Origin: Mesorhizobium sp. M7A.F.Ca.US.008.03.1.1 | Lineage (GTDB): Bacteria; Pseudomonadota; Alphaproteobacteria; Rhizobiales; Rhizobiaceae | Assembly: GCF_003997495.1 (NCBI RefSeq) | Contig: NZ_RZRU01000009.1 | Location: 1 to 64,000, forward strand | Reading direction: 5' to 3' | Length of the DNA stretch: 64,000 bases | Part shown: positions 54,207 through 63,131 of the stretch, in pieces | How positions within the stretch are numbered: the first letter of the stretch is position 1 | Layout of the letters: each line of letters starts with the position of its first letter | Notes under the pieces: generated by a model | What the model was told of the DNA's origin: nothing | The model's database searches: none | What the model saw: the letters and a program-made list of their open reading frames with translations, nothing else | Position numbers and translations under genes: made by a program

Positions 54207-55934
54207 ATGCGACGGCAATTTTTAACATCAACGACCGCCCTTGTCCTGTTGCTCGGGGTCGGCAATGCCTATGCCGGGATGGACGAGGCAAAAGCCTTCC
54301 TGGACAAGGAAATCGGCCCGCTTTCGACGCTCGACCGCGCCGGCCAGGAAGCCGAAATGCAGTGGTTCATCGATGCCGCGAAGCCTTTCGCCGGCATGGA
54401 CATCAAGGTCGTTTCGGAAACCATCGCCACCCACCAGTATGAATCACAGGTGCTGGCCCCTGCCTTTACCGCCATCACCGGCATCAAGATCACGCATGAC
54501 GTCATCCAGGAAGGCGACGTCGTGGAGAAGATCCAGACCCAGATGCAGACCGGCCAGAACCTCTATGACGGCTGGGTCAACGATTCCGACCTGATCGGCA
54601 CCCACTGGCGCTACCAGCAGGTGCGCAACCTGACAGACTGGATGGCGGGCGAGGGCAAGGATGTCACCAACCCGAACCTCGACCTGAAGGACTTTATCGG
54701 CACCTCGTTCACGACGGCTCCGGATAAGAAACTCTACCAGCTTCCCGACCAGCAGTTCGCGAACCTCTACTGGTTCCGTTACGACTGGTTCAACGACGAG
54801 AAGAACAAGGCGGACTTCAAGGCCAAATACGGCTACGACCTCGGCGTTCCCGTCAACTGGTCGGCCTATGAGGACATCGCCGAATTCTTCACCGGCCGTG
54901 AGATCGACGGCAAGAAGGTCTATGGCCACATGGACTACGGCAAGAAGGACCCGTCGCTCGGCTGGCGGTTCACCGACGCCTGGCTGTCCATGGCCGGCAA
55001 TGGCGACAAGGGCCTGCCGAACGGTCTGCCGGTCGACGAATGGGGCATCAAGGTCGACGAGAACTCTCGGCCCGTCGGCTCCTGCACGGCGCGCGGCGGC
55101 GACACCAACGGCCCTGCCGCCGTCTATTCGATCCAGAAGTACCTCGACTGGCTGAAGGCCTACGCTCCGGCCGAAGCGCAGGGCATGACCTTCTCTGAAT
55201 CCGGCCCGGTTCCGGCTCAGGGCGCGGTTGCCCAGCAGATCTTCTGGTACACCGCCTTCACTGCCTCGATGGTCGATGCCGGCGCAAAGGCAGTTCTGAA
55301 CGACGACGGTACGCCGAAGTGGCGTATGGCGCCGTCGCCGCATGGTGTCTACTGGAAGGACGGCATGAAGCTCGGCTATCAGGACGTCGGTTCCTGGACA
55401 CTGATGAAGTCGACACCGACCGACCGCGCCAAGGCCGCCTGGCTCTACGCGCAGTTCGTGACCTCGAAGACCGTCGACGTGAAGAAGAGCCATGTCGGCT
55501 TGACCTTCATCCGGCAGAGCACGATCGACGACAAGAGCTTCACCGAGCGCGCTCCGAAGCTCGGCGGCCTGATCGAGTTCTATCGTTCGCCGGCCCGCGT
55601 GCAGTGGTCGCCAACCGGCACCAACGTGCCTGACTATCCGAAGCTGGCACAGCTTTGGTGGCAGGCGATCGGCGATGCTTCGTCGGGTGCCAAGACAGCG
55701 CAGGAAGCGATGGACTCGCTCTGCGGCGAGCAGGAAAAGGTGATGAGCCGCATCGAGAAATCGGGCGTCCAGGGCGATATCGGCCCGAAGATGGCCGAAG
55801 AACATGACCTTGCCTACTGGAACGCCGACGCGGTCAAGAAAGGCAATCTCGCTCCTCAGTTAAAGATTGAGAACGAGAAGGAAAAGCCGATCACCATCAA
55901 CTACGACGAACTGGTGAAGAGCTGGCAGAAGTAA
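54207..55934 (+). CDS. glpV: Glycerol ABC transporter substrate-binding protein GlpV
   Basis: A 575-residue periplasmic binding protein; ATG 54207 follows GGAGG. Signal peptide: QFLTSTTALVLLLGVGNAYA. The mature protein has the long two-lobe form of this transporter: VVSETIATHQYESQVLAPAF, TGIKITHDVIQEGDVVEKIQ, DQQFANLYWFRYDWFNDEKN, WLSMAGNGDKGLPNGLPVDE and AWLYAQFVTSKTVDVKKSHV. Size (well over 500 residues) and lack of lipoprotein cysteine are usual for GlpV. It feeds GlpPQ. Confidence 0.93.
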   Translation: MRRQFLTSTTALVLLLGVGNAYAGMDEAKAFLDKEIGPLSTLDRAGQEAEMQWFIDAAKPFAGMDIKVVSETIATHQYESQVLAPAFTAITGIKITHDVIQEGDVVEKIQTQMQTGQNLYDGWVNDSDLIGTHWRYQQVRNLTDWMAGEGKDVTNPNLDLKDFIGTSFTTAPDKKLYQLPDQQFANLYWFRYDWFNDEKNKADFKAKYGYDLGVPVNWSAYEDIAEFFTGREIDGKKVYGHMDYGKKDPSLGWRFTDAWLSMAGNGDKGLPNGLPVDEWGIKVDENSRPVGSCTARGGDTNGPAAVYSIQKYLDWLKAYAPAEAQGMTFSESGPVPAQGAVAQQIFWYTAFTASMVDAGAKAVLNDDGTPKWRMAPSPHGVYWKDGMKLGYQDVGSWTLMKSTPTDRAKAAWLYAQFVTSKTVDVKKSHVGLTFIRQSTIDDKSFTERAPKLGGLIEFYRSPARVQWSPTGTNVPDYPKLAQLWWQAIGDASSGAKTAQEAMDSLCGEQEKVMSRIEKSGVQGDIGPKMAEEHDLAYWNADAVKKGNLAPQLKIENEKEKPITINYDELVKSWQK

Positions 55935-55972
55935 TCTAGGTGTTGGCGTTCGCGCCCGCATCATGAGAATAG

Positions 55973-55999
55973 GGGGAGGCGGCATCTTGCCGTCTCCCC
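55973..55999 (+). other. Hairpin between glpV and glpK
   Basis: GGGGAGGCGGCA (55973-55984) pairs with TGCCGTCTCCCC (55988-55999) over 12 positions with one G-T wobble; loop TCT. No T-run follows, so it may be a processing or stabilising structure and not a full stop. Confidence 0.6.
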
Positions 56000-56031
56000 T
56001 GTCTGTGTAAAAGACTAAGCGGGGAGGCATA

Positions 56032-57525
56032 ATGACCGGATATATCCTTGCCATCGACCAGGGCACGACTTCGACCCGGGCGATCCTGTTCGATGGCCAG
56101 ATGAAGCTCGCCGGCAGCGGGCAAAAGGAATTCATCCAGCATTATCCGGCCTCCGGTTGGGTCGAGCATGATCCCGAGGATATCTGGGCGAGCGTGGTGT
56201 CGACCGTGAAGGCGGCGCTGAAGCAGGCCGGCCGGAATGCATCCGAAGTGGTCGCGCTCGGCATCACCAACCAGCGCGAAACCGTCGTCATCTGGGATGG
56301 GGCGACCGGCAAGCCGATCCACAATGCCATTGTCTGGCAGGACCGGCGCACCGCGCCGCTGTGCCAGAAACTCAAGAAGCAGGGGTTGGAGAAGAAGTTC
56401 ACCCGCAAGACCGGCTTGCTGCTCGATCCCTATTTTTCCGGCACCAAGATCGCCTGGATGCTCGACAAGGTGAAAGGCGCGAGAAAACGCGCCGAGAAAG
56501 GCGAATTGCTGGCCGGCACCATCGACAGCTTTTTGATCTGGCGGCTGACCGGCGGCAAGGTTCACGCCACCGACGCCACCAACGCCTCGCGCACGCTGGT
56601 CTACAACATCGCAGAGAATGCCTGGGATGACGAGCTGCTGGCTATTCTCAACATCCCGGCAAAAATGCTTCCTGAGGTAAAGGACTGCGCCGATGACTAT
56701 GGAATCACTGAGAAAAATCTCTTTGGCGCCGAAATAAAGATCCTCGGTGTCGCCGGCGACCAGCATGCCGCGACCATTGGCCAGGCCTGTTTTGAGCCAG
56801 GCATGATGAAATCCACCTATGGCACCGGCTGTTTTGCACTGCTGAACACCGGCAGCGACCTAGTGCGTTCGAAGAACCGGCTCTTGACCACCATTGCCTA
56901 CAGGCTGAACGGCAAAACAACCTATGCGCTGGAAGGCTCGATCTTCATTGCCGGAGCGGCCGTGCAATGGCTGCGCGATGGCATCAAGGTGATCGGCAAG
57001 GCCGAGCAGAGCGGCAAACTGGCTGATGAAGCCGATCCGACCCAAAATGTCTATCTGGTGCCGGCCTTCGTCGGGCTCGGCGCGCCGCATTGGGACGCAG
57101 AGGCACGCGGCGCCATTTTCGGGCTGACGCGCAATTCCGGTCCGGCGGAGTTTGCCCGCGCCGCGCTGGAAGCCGTCGCCTACCAGACGCGCGACCTGCT
57201 CGACGCCATGCGCAAAGACTGGAAGAGCGCTTCGGCCAAGACTGTGCTGCGGGTCGATGGCGGCATGGTGGCGTCGGACTGGACCATGCAGCGTCTGGCC
57301 GACATCCTCGATGCACCGGTCGACCGCCCGACCATTCTCGAGACGACGGCGCTCGGTGCCGCCTGGCTGGCTGGCTCGAAAGCAGGTGTGTGGCCAGATG
57401 CCAAGAAGTTCGCGAAAAGCTGGGCACTCGAACGGCGCTTCCAGCCTGACATGGATGCCCCAAAGCGCGCAGCTAAGCTCGCTGGCTGGCGCGATGCTGT
57501 GCGCAGGACGCTGAGCGTGCCATAA
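56032..57525 (+). CDS. glpK: Glycerol kinase
   Basis: A 497-residue FGGY kinase phosphorylating glycerol with [23 protein letters not shown] is the phosphate-binding start. [60 protein letters not shown] and [20 protein letters not shown] are characteristic, with the substrate-binding RE, W, D and Q residues. [16 protein letters not shown] and [20 protein letters not shown] complete it. Last gene of the glycerol locus, behind GGGGAGG. Confidence 0.97.
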   Translation: MTGYILAIDQGTTSTRAILFDGQMKLAGSGQKEFIQHYPASGWVEHDPEDIWASVVSTVKAALKQAGRNASEVVALGITNQRETVVIWDGATGKPIHNAIVWQDRRTAPLCQKLKKQGLEKKFTRKTGLLLDPYFSGTKIAWMLDKVKGARKRAEKGELLAGTIDSFLIWRLTGGKVHATDATNASRTLVYNIAENAWDDELLAILNIPAKMLPEVKDCADDYGITEKNLFGAEIKILGVAGDQHAATIGQACFEPGMMKSTYGTGCFALLNTGSDLVRSKNRLLTTIAYRLNGKTTYALEGSIFIAGAAVQWLRDGIKVIGKAEQSGKLADEADPTQNVYLVPAFVGLGAPHWDAEARGAIFGLTRNSGPAEFARAALEAVAYQTRDLLDAMRKDWKSASAKTVLRVDGGMVASDWTMQRLADILDAPVDRPTILETTALGAAWLAGSKAGVWPDAKKFAKSWALERRFQPDMDAPKRAAKLAGWRDAVRRTLSVP

Positions 57526-57546
57526 GCAGCTATCAGGTGGTGAGTG

Positions 57547-58036
57547 ATGGGGCCGAGGGGGTTGAAGCCAGACTGGTATCCTGCGTGGCGCGACGAGGCT
57601 ATCGAACAGCTGAATGCCAAGAATGCACGCTTGAACAAAGATTTCCACCTCGGCAGCTGGTCGCGCTATGATTATGACCTTACGGCCGGAAAGCTCCTGT
57701 TCTCGGATGAAGGAGGCGTCAAGATCGTCACCGAGATCCAAATTGCGGACTCTACGAGCCAAGGCCAGCAACTGGCTGTGGGCTTGGGCAAATTCGAATT
57801 TGCCCGGCGAGCTTCTCAGCGACGCCAAGCTGGTTCGCTCCTTCGGCGAGAAGAACAGTATAGATGAGTTGACGCAGGCCTACGTGACCGACGCCGGCAA
57901 TGACCTGGAAGCGCTGGGCTGGGAGTTGACTGGAGCGACGGCTCGAATTTGCGATGCTCTTGGGGCGTACCGTTCACCGCGTGGTGAGGGTGGAGCGCTA
58001 TATTTGATTTTTAAGAGCATCGACTGGGCGATCTGA
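57547..58036 (+). pseudogene. DUF6882-like gene broken by a frameshift
   Basis: The first frame (start ATG 57547 after AGGTGG) encodes LKPDWYPAWRDEAIEQLNAK, DFHLGSWSRYDYDLTAGKLL and IVTEIQIADSTSQGQQ, after which it turns into nonsense. The +1 frame continues the protein with NWLWAWANSNLPGELLSDAK, LVRSFGEKNSIDELTQAYVT and GWELTGATARICDALGAYRS, ending FKSIDWAI at 58036. The switch lies near 57765-57785. The WLWAWANSNWP-type segment and overall plan match DUF6882-type proteins of unknown function. One inserted base explains the break. A terminator follows. Confidence 0.8.
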
Positions 58037-58055
58037 CAACGACTTTCCTCGATAG

Positions 58056-58087
58056 AAAGCCCGCGCTGTTTCCGACGCGGGCTTTTT
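58056..58087 (+). terminator. Rho-independent terminator
   Basis: AAAGCCCGCG (58056-58065) and CGCGGGCTTT (58076-58085) form a ten-bp perfect stem with a ten-base loop, and the right arm runs into TTTTT. It ends the rightward glpK/DUF6882 transcript; reading leftward, A-rich context gives a weaker second orientation for the BA14K gene. Confidence 0.88.
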
Positions 58088-58108
58088 ACTCACCACCCAC
58101 ACTTTGGA

Positions 58109-58576
58109 TCAGTAAGGCGAACGGCACTCTCGGCGAGGGCCGTAATTCGGCTGGAACGTGTTGTCCGAAGCGCGGTAGCTGCGATAGTGGTCATAGCACC
58201 ACTGCACATGCGAGTTGCCTTCATAGACACGGTTGTTTTCGCTGTTGACGATCGCGCCGGTGATCAGCGCGCCGGTGGCGAATGCAGCCAGCGGAAACCA
58301 ATGATCGCCATGGCGGCGATAGCCGGGGCGATATTCGCGATAGCCGCGATGGCCATTCCAATACGCGCCGCGATTGCGGGAAAAACTGCGGTCACGCGAA
58401 AAATTGCGATTGTAGCGGTCCTTGCGCCACTCCCGGTACTGGACTGTCTGCACATCCGGCACCGCGGCCTGGGACTGCGGCACATAGTTCGGCTGGGCGT
58501 TAACCGACGCCGCCTCCGCCGCAACGAATGTGACGGAGAGAGTGGCCGCCAGCAGGCTCGTTGTGATTCTGTTCAT
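58109..58576 (-). CDS. BA14K family protein
   Basis: A 155-residue secreted protein; ATG 58576 gives a signal peptide ([20 protein letters not shown]). A basic, Arg/Tyr/Gly-rich region ([34 protein letters not shown]) precedes one hydrophobic segment ([17 protein letters not shown]). The C-terminus [20 protein letters not shown], then [12 protein letters not shown], is the BA14K motif with its two cysteines. The Brucella namesake is an immunoreactive lectin-like protein; the rhizobial function is unknown. Confidence 0.9.
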   Translation of the reverse strand: MNRITTSLLAATLSVTFVAAEAASVNAQPNYVPQSQAAVPDVQTVQYREWRKDRYNRNFSRDRSFSRNRGAYWNGHRGYREYRPGYRRHGDHWFPLAAFATGALITGAIVNSENNRVYEGNSHVQWCYDHYRSYRASDNTFQPNYGPRRECRSPY

Positions 58577-58833
58577 TGGTCTTCTCCTCGATGGTTGGCG
58601 GACGTCCCTGTGCCGGGAAAACGAGCGGCGCATACAATTGTTCCCCAGACTGGATGCCGCTGTCTGGAAGAAATGGTAGTGTTTCTTGGCAGTTCTCCCA
58701 CCGGCGGCGCGGCGGGCAAGTGTCACAACAGGGCGAAGCCCCCGTGGTTGCGAGCCCTCTTTTTCCGGTTGACCGGTCGCGGCACTCTCCCTATGTTCCG
58801 CGCAATTTCGAGGGCCGCCTTTCGCGCCCGAGG

Positions 58834-58909
58834 GAGCGCGTAGCTCAGCCGGTAGAGCAACTGACTTTTAATCAGTAGGTCATGGGTTCGAATCCCATCG
58901 CGCTCACCA
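58834..58909 (+). tRNA. tRNA-Lys (anticodon TTT)
   Basis: A 76-base cloverleaf: acceptor GAGCGCG (58834-58840) pairs with CGCGCTC (58899-58905), then discriminator A and encoded CCA (58906-58909). The anticodon arm is CTGAC around CTTTTAA, anticodon TTT, reading AAA/AAG. The T arm holds GGTTCGAATCC. No integrase or repeated tRNA 3' end is visible nearby. Confidence 0.97.
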
Positions 58910-58960
58910 AAAATCCGGGTGACTGCAGATCGTCTGGAAGACGGAGAGCTTGGCTCTTTG

Positions 58961-59710
58961 CTACGTGTGGTTTCGGTCGTTTCCCGACAAGAGTTGCTGC
59001 GCAAGCGGCTGCACATTTTCCCAGTAGGTAATGCACCTGTCGTAAACTTTGTTCGCCACGCGCTCTCTGCCAATTCGCTCCCACTCCGGCGTCCAGGGCG
59101 TATCCCAGTCAAAGTGCTGCGAGATGAGCAGTTCCCTGTCAAAGCACCGCGGATCCCGCTCTAGAATCTGGCGGGCCTCGTCCGCCAATGGTGTATAGGC
59201 TTTGACCGCAGCCATCTTCCTGGCGCGAGCAGCAGAATCCAATTGAATGTCCACTTCGACAAGCCCCGGCACGTTGGGAACCGCGGCAGTGCAAAGCTGC
59301 TTGTGCCCCGGCCGTATGCTTTGCAGCATCCCGTTGAGGGCATTGCCGAATGCATATGCCAGATCGTGCATCGGATTGTAGCCATCAACCGCGTCCGAGA
59401 CGATTTGCACGTCCTGCATATCCGACACATCGACGCTGATTCTTTCCAGCACATCGGCAAAAACGACAAAGTCCCTGGCCAAAAGCGCCTTATACCAAGC
59501 GCTGTCCGGAATATCGCCAAACACCGCCCCAGCGGTTGCGCCAGCCGCTTCCACCACGTCGCGTGAATATTGGGTTCGCGCAGAGTGGCGACCGCCTGAA
59601 CCATCCGTCAGAAGGTAGATTCGCGGTTTCTTAAGCTCAAGCCAGTGATGAATCCTAAGCTCATGCCCTGGATGTGCAAGGATCAGCACATGTTGCAATT
59701 TTTCGGGCAA
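58961..59710 (-). CDS. PIG-L-like (LmbE) protein with altered active-site motif
   Basis: A 249-residue protein starting MPEKLQHVLILAHPGHELRI. AHPGHE occupies the place of the AHPDDE zinc motif of PIG-L/LmbE deacetylases, and IYLLTDGSGGRHSARTQYSR continues that fold. VVFADVLERISVDVSDMQDV, PMHDLAYAFGNALNGMLQS and WERIGRERVANKVYDRCITY fill the remainder. The zinc-ligand aspartates are replaced, so deacetylase activity is uncertain. It is divergent from a glycosyltransferase gene; both may act in glycan or glycolipid synthesis. Confidence 0.65.
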   Translation of the reverse strand: MPEKLQHVLILAHPGHELRIHHWLELKKPRIYLLTDGSGGRHSARTQYSRDVVEAAGATAGAVFGDIPDSAWYKALLARDFVVFADVLERISVDVSDMQDVQIVSDAVDGYNPMHDLAYAFGNALNGMLQSIRPGHKQLCTAAVPNVPGLVEVDIQLDSAARARKMAAVKAYTPLADEARQILERDPRCFDRELLISQHFDWDTPWTPEWERIGRERVANKVYDRCITYWENVQPLAQQLLSGNDRNHT

Positions 59711-59920
59711 GCAACGGCTCCAATCCAGGTTTCGGCATGCATCCGCGTTTCAGATTGCATCCAAGGCGGCGACCAGGCATCAAGGGTTCCCAACATCGAG
59801 TTGGCGCCAAGTCAATTTGCCCAAACTTGTCTGGTCAATGCCTTCAAACTAAGAACGCTGCGTAGCATCTGTTATCCTCGCCGCCAATGCGGCGATTGCG
59901 AAACAGGCAGGAGGCGGCAT

Positions 59921-61195
59921 TTGCGGGTTCTCATCACCAATCTGTTCGTGTCGCATAACAGCGGTACCGAAGCCGTTGTCGAATTGCTGGCCGACGGGCT
60001 TCGCGGCGCCGGTCATCAAACCATGTTGCTGGCTCCAACCCTTGGCGACATGGCCGACAGAATGCGCAGGCGAGGACACCATGTGGTGGACCGAATTGCG
60101 GAGATCGTCGAAAAGCCCGATATAATCCATGGTCAGCATTTGACGCCTTGCCTGACCGCGCTGGCGCGGTTTCCCGATGTGCCAGCCGTGTTTTCCTGCC
60201 ATAGCGCTTTCTTTGAGGTCGAAGCTCCCATGCTTCATCCGCAAATACGCCGCTGGATCGCGGTCGACGAAGCGTGCAGGGCCAAATGCCTGTCGCGCGG
60301 TGTACCTGCGGACAAATTGGACCTCATCTACAACGCGGTCGACCTTCAACGTTTCAAGCCCCGCCTGCCACTGCCTTCCAGACCCGCCAAAGGGCTGCTG
60401 CTGACCAAGAATCTTGAACACCAACAGGCGGTGCGCGAAGCCTGCTCGAAACGCAGCATTCAACTGGATGAGTTGGGTCCGGCCACGGGACGTTTTTCCC
60501 ATCAGCTCGAAAAGGATTTGCTCGAATACGACATCGTGTTTGCAACTGCGCGCATGGCCATCGAAGCCGCCGCGGTGGGATGCTCGGTCGTCGTCTGCGA
60601 CGCGCGTGGCTTCGCCGGCCTTCTGGATACGGCAAACATGCAGGCATGGCGGCAAATGAACCTTGGGGTTGGTCTCCTGACGAGGCCGACCACCGTCGAA
60701 AATCTGACGGATGCGATTTCGCGGTTCGATGCCGGCGATGCCGCCAAGGTTTCCGCCTATTTTCGTGACGTGGCTGATGTCTCGCACTTCGTCGAAGAGC
60801 ATATCAGGGTCTACAGCCTGGCCATCCAGGCCGGTACGAACACGACCGCTGACGAGCGGTCACTAGCAACCGCGTGCTGGATCGAGGAAATCGGCGTGTC
60901 GCTTTCGCCGCGCAGATGGGCCTCCATCGTGAAGGAGATGCATGGATGGGAAATTTCGCCGGATCAGGCCGCGCTTGTGGAATTGCTGCGATCAAACACA
61001 AAAACGCTAGAGAGCAATGCCGCGTCGTTGATGGTGCTTGGCGAGCAGGTCAAATCCATTGGACCCGAATTTGCAAAAATTGATGCAGAGCTTTTGGTCC
61101 TTTCAAATTTCGTCAATGAGAGCAAACGGCTCTACAACGGTATGATCCCGTTGTTTATGAGAAAAATGTTTCTTCGGGCTCGCCGGCGAGGTTAA
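59921..61195 (+). CDS. Glycosyltransferase-like protein
   Basis: A 424-residue protein. The TTG at 59921 is taken as start because AGGAGG lies a few bases upstream; the frame before it is poor. RVLITNLFVSHNSGTEAVVE, LADGLRGAGHQTMLLAPTLG and IIHGQHLTPCLTALARFPDV form a GT-B N-domain. RWIAVDEACRAKCLSRGVPA, KLDLIYNAVDLQRFKPRLPL and EYDIVFATARMAIEAAAVGC form the sugar-nucleotide half, with the late glutamate. The last 120 or so residues are helical and may be a separate module. No other glycan genes surround it except the PIG-L-like partner. Confidence 0.75.
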   Translation: MRVLITNLFVSHNSGTEAVVELLADGLRGAGHQTMLLAPTLGDMADRMRRRGHHVVDRIAEIVEKPDIIHGQHLTPCLTALARFPDVPAVFSCHSAFFEVEAPMLHPQIRRWIAVDEACRAKCLSRGVPADKLDLIYNAVDLQRFKPRLPLPSRPAKGLLLTKNLEHQQAVREACSKRSIQLDELGPATGRFSHQLEKDLLEYDIVFATARMAIEAAAVGCSVVVCDARGFAGLLDTANMQAWRQMNLGVGLLTRPTTVENLTDAISRFDAGDAAKVSAYFRDVADVSHFVEEHIRVYSLAIQAGTNTTADERSLATACWIEEIGVSLSPRRWASIVKEMHGWEISPDQAALVELLRSNTKTLESNAASLMVLGEQVKSIGPEFAKIDAELLVLSNFVNESKRLYNGMIPLFMRKMFLRARRRG

Positions 61196-61313
61196 AGCTG
61201 CGGTGGCCTGCGCGGCTGCTCAATTTGTACAATCCACATACGCTGGATCTTGCATAGAGTTGCCTGCTGCGACGGTGATGAGCGTCGAATGGATCAGGGA
61301 TCGACGCTACCCC

Positions 61314-62489
61314 TCAGGAACCTTCGAACACCAGCGATACATTGCCTCCCGCATGGCGCTCGAGGCGGCCGGCGAGGTCGAGTTCCAGCAGCACCATGAA
61401 GACCTGGGCTGGGTGCAGGCCGGTATGGCGGATGATCTCGTCGACCGACACTGGCGTTGGGCCGAGCGCCTCGATGACGCGGGTGCGGTCGCTTTCGCCG
61501 GGCGGTGGCGTGGCCAAGAAGTCGGGCGGCTCTTCGAATGGTGGCACGTCGGGCGCCCGCATGCCGGTCAGCGGGGCGATAGCCCGCGAAATGTCCGAGG
61601 CCTCGGTGACCAGGGTGGCGCCATCCTTGAGCAGGCCGTTGGTGCCGGCGGCACGTGGATCGAGCGGTGAGCCCGGTACGGCGAAGACCAGCCGGCCCAT
61701 TTCGCCGGCAAGCCTGGCGCTGATCAGGGATCCCGAGCGTTGCGCTGCCTCGACCACCACCAGCCCAAGGACCGCACCCGCAACAAGACGGTTGCGGCGC
61801 GGGAAATCCTGCGCGCGCGGCTGCCAGCCGAACGGCATCTCCGAAACGATGGCGCCGCGCTCGGCAATCTCGTCGCACAGGCCGGCATTTTCAGGCGGGT
61901 AGGGCAGGTCGAGGCCCCCGGCCAGCACGCCGATCGTGCCGGTCGCCAGACTGCCCTGATGCGCCGCTGTGTCGATGCCGCGCGCCAGCCCGGAGACGAT
62001 TGCGTAGCCGTCGCGGCCAAGATCCGCCGCCAGCATGCGCGCCATCTTGATGCCGGCCAGCGATGCGTTACGCGCGCCGACGATGGCGACGCCCGGCAGC
62101 CGGAAGACAGCGGCATTGCCTTTGACCGCCAGCAGCGGCGGCGGATGGTCCATGTTGCGCAAGAGCTGGGGATAGTCTGTTTCACCGATGCCGACAAAGC
62201 GTGCGCCAGCCTTTCGGGCTGCTTCCAGTTCGGCCTCGGCTTCGGCGACCGAAGGGATGCGGGCGATCCGGCGGGCGCCGCCCGAAATCATCAGTTCCGG
62301 CAGCATTTCGAGCGCCACCTCGGCCGAACCGAAACGGTTGATCAGGTCGCGAAAGGAGGCGGGGCCGACATTCTGGGTGCGGATCAGCCGAAGCCAGTTC
62401 AGCCGCTGCCGGTCGCTGAGGCGCGGCCCGGCGGCCGGCTCGCTCACCGCGGTGGCGCGATCGCTCACCTCGGTGGCGCGCTCGCTCAC
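61314..62489 (-). CDS. dprA: DNA-processing protein DprA
   Basis: A 391-residue protein loading RecA on incoming single-stranded DNA in transformation. The apparent start is GTG 62489, overlapping the plsY stop (GTGA). However, two more GTGAGC starts lie 21 and 42 bases inside a 21-base repeat, so the N-terminus is uncertain. [20 protein letters not shown] is the SAM-like domain. The Rossmann domain has [60 protein letters not shown] and [21 protein letters not shown] winged-helix C-terminus ([20 protein letters not shown]) is present. Other competence genes are not seen here. Confidence 0.95.
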   Translation of the reverse strand: MSERATEVSDRATAVSEPAAGPRLSDRQRLNWLRLIRTQNVGPASFRDLINRFGSAEVALEMLPELMISGGARRIARIPSVAEAEAELEAARKAGARFVGIGETDYPQLLRNMDHPPPLLAVKGNAAVFRLPGVAIVGARNASLAGIKMARMLAADLGRDGYAIVSGLARGIDTAAHQGSLATGTIGVLAGGLDLPYPPENAGLCDEIAERGAIVSEMPFGWQPRAQDFPRRNRLVAGAVLGLVVVEAAQRSGSLISARLAGEMGRLVFAVPGSPLDPRAAGTNGLLKDGATLVTEASDISRAIAPLTGMRAPDVPPFEEPPDFLATPPPGESDRTRVIEALGPTPVSVDEIIRHTGLHPAQVFMVLLELDLAGRLERHAGGNVSLVFEGS

Positions 62490-62490
62490 C
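62440..62490. repeat. 21-base tandem repeat at the dprA start (2.4 copies)
   Basis: On the minus strand each unit begins GTGAGCGA and encodes seven residues: SERATEV, then SDRATAV, then SEPAAGP at the partial copy. Units occupy 62440-62460, 62461-62481 and 62482-62490 on the plus strand. In-frame length (21) allows copy-number change without frameshift. Confidence 0.8.
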
Positions 62491-63073
62491 CCTTGGCTCC
62501 GATCTTGCCCTCGGTGCCGGCAAGCAGGCGCGAAATGTTTTCCCGGTGCTTGATGAAAACGATGATGCTCATCACCACGAACAGGGCCGCATTCTGCGGT
62601 GTGCTCAGGACATAGAGAACGATCGGCACGATGACGGCTGCCGTCAGCGCCGCCAGCGAGGAGTAACGGAACAGGAAAGCCATCACCAGCCAGACGACGG
62701 CGAAGATCAGCGCCACCTGCCAGGCAAGGCCGATCAGCACCCCGAGATAGGTTGCGACGCCCTTGCCGCCCTTGAACCCGAGCCAGACCGGGAAGAGATG
62801 GCCGAGAAAGGCCCCGAGACCGGCCGAGATCGCCAGGTCAGGCGCGAAATGGCCTGCTATCAGCACGGCGGCCGTGCCCTTCAGCGCATCGAGCAGCAGC
62901 GTCGCGGCGGCAAGGCCTTTGTTGCCGGTGCGCAGAACATTGGTGGCGCCGATATTGCCGGAGCCGATCTTGCGTACATCGCCAAGCCCGGCGGCGCGGG
63001 TGAGCAGGAGCCCAAAAGGAATCGAGCCCAGGAGATAGCCAAACACGAGCGCTGGGATGAGGCTGTAAGTCAT
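62486..63073 (-). CDS. plsY: Glycerol-3-phosphate acyltransferase PlsY
   Basis: A 195-residue integral membrane enzyme acylating glycerol 3-phosphate from acyl-phosphate, the first step of phospholipid synthesis. The three PlsY motifs are present: [40 protein letters not shown] and [20 protein letters not shown]. About five to six membrane segments. It lies between the pyrC-like gene and dprA on the same strand, an order typical of Rhizobiales. Confidence 0.95.
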   Translation of the reverse strand: MTYSLIPALVFGYLLGSIPFGLLLTRAAGLGDVRKIGSGNIGATNVLRTGNKGLAAATLLLDALKGTAAVLIAGHFAPDLAISAGLGAFLGHLFPVWLGFKGGKGVATYLGVLIGLAWQVALIFAVVWLVMAFLFRYSSLAALTAAVIVPIVLYVLSTPQNAALFVVMSIIVFIKHRENISRLLAGTEGKIGAKG

Positions 63074-63131
63074 TGGTTCCCCTGCATTTCCCCTGACGGA
63101 CCGGCGTCAGGCGCGATGCGCGGTGGCCGGC

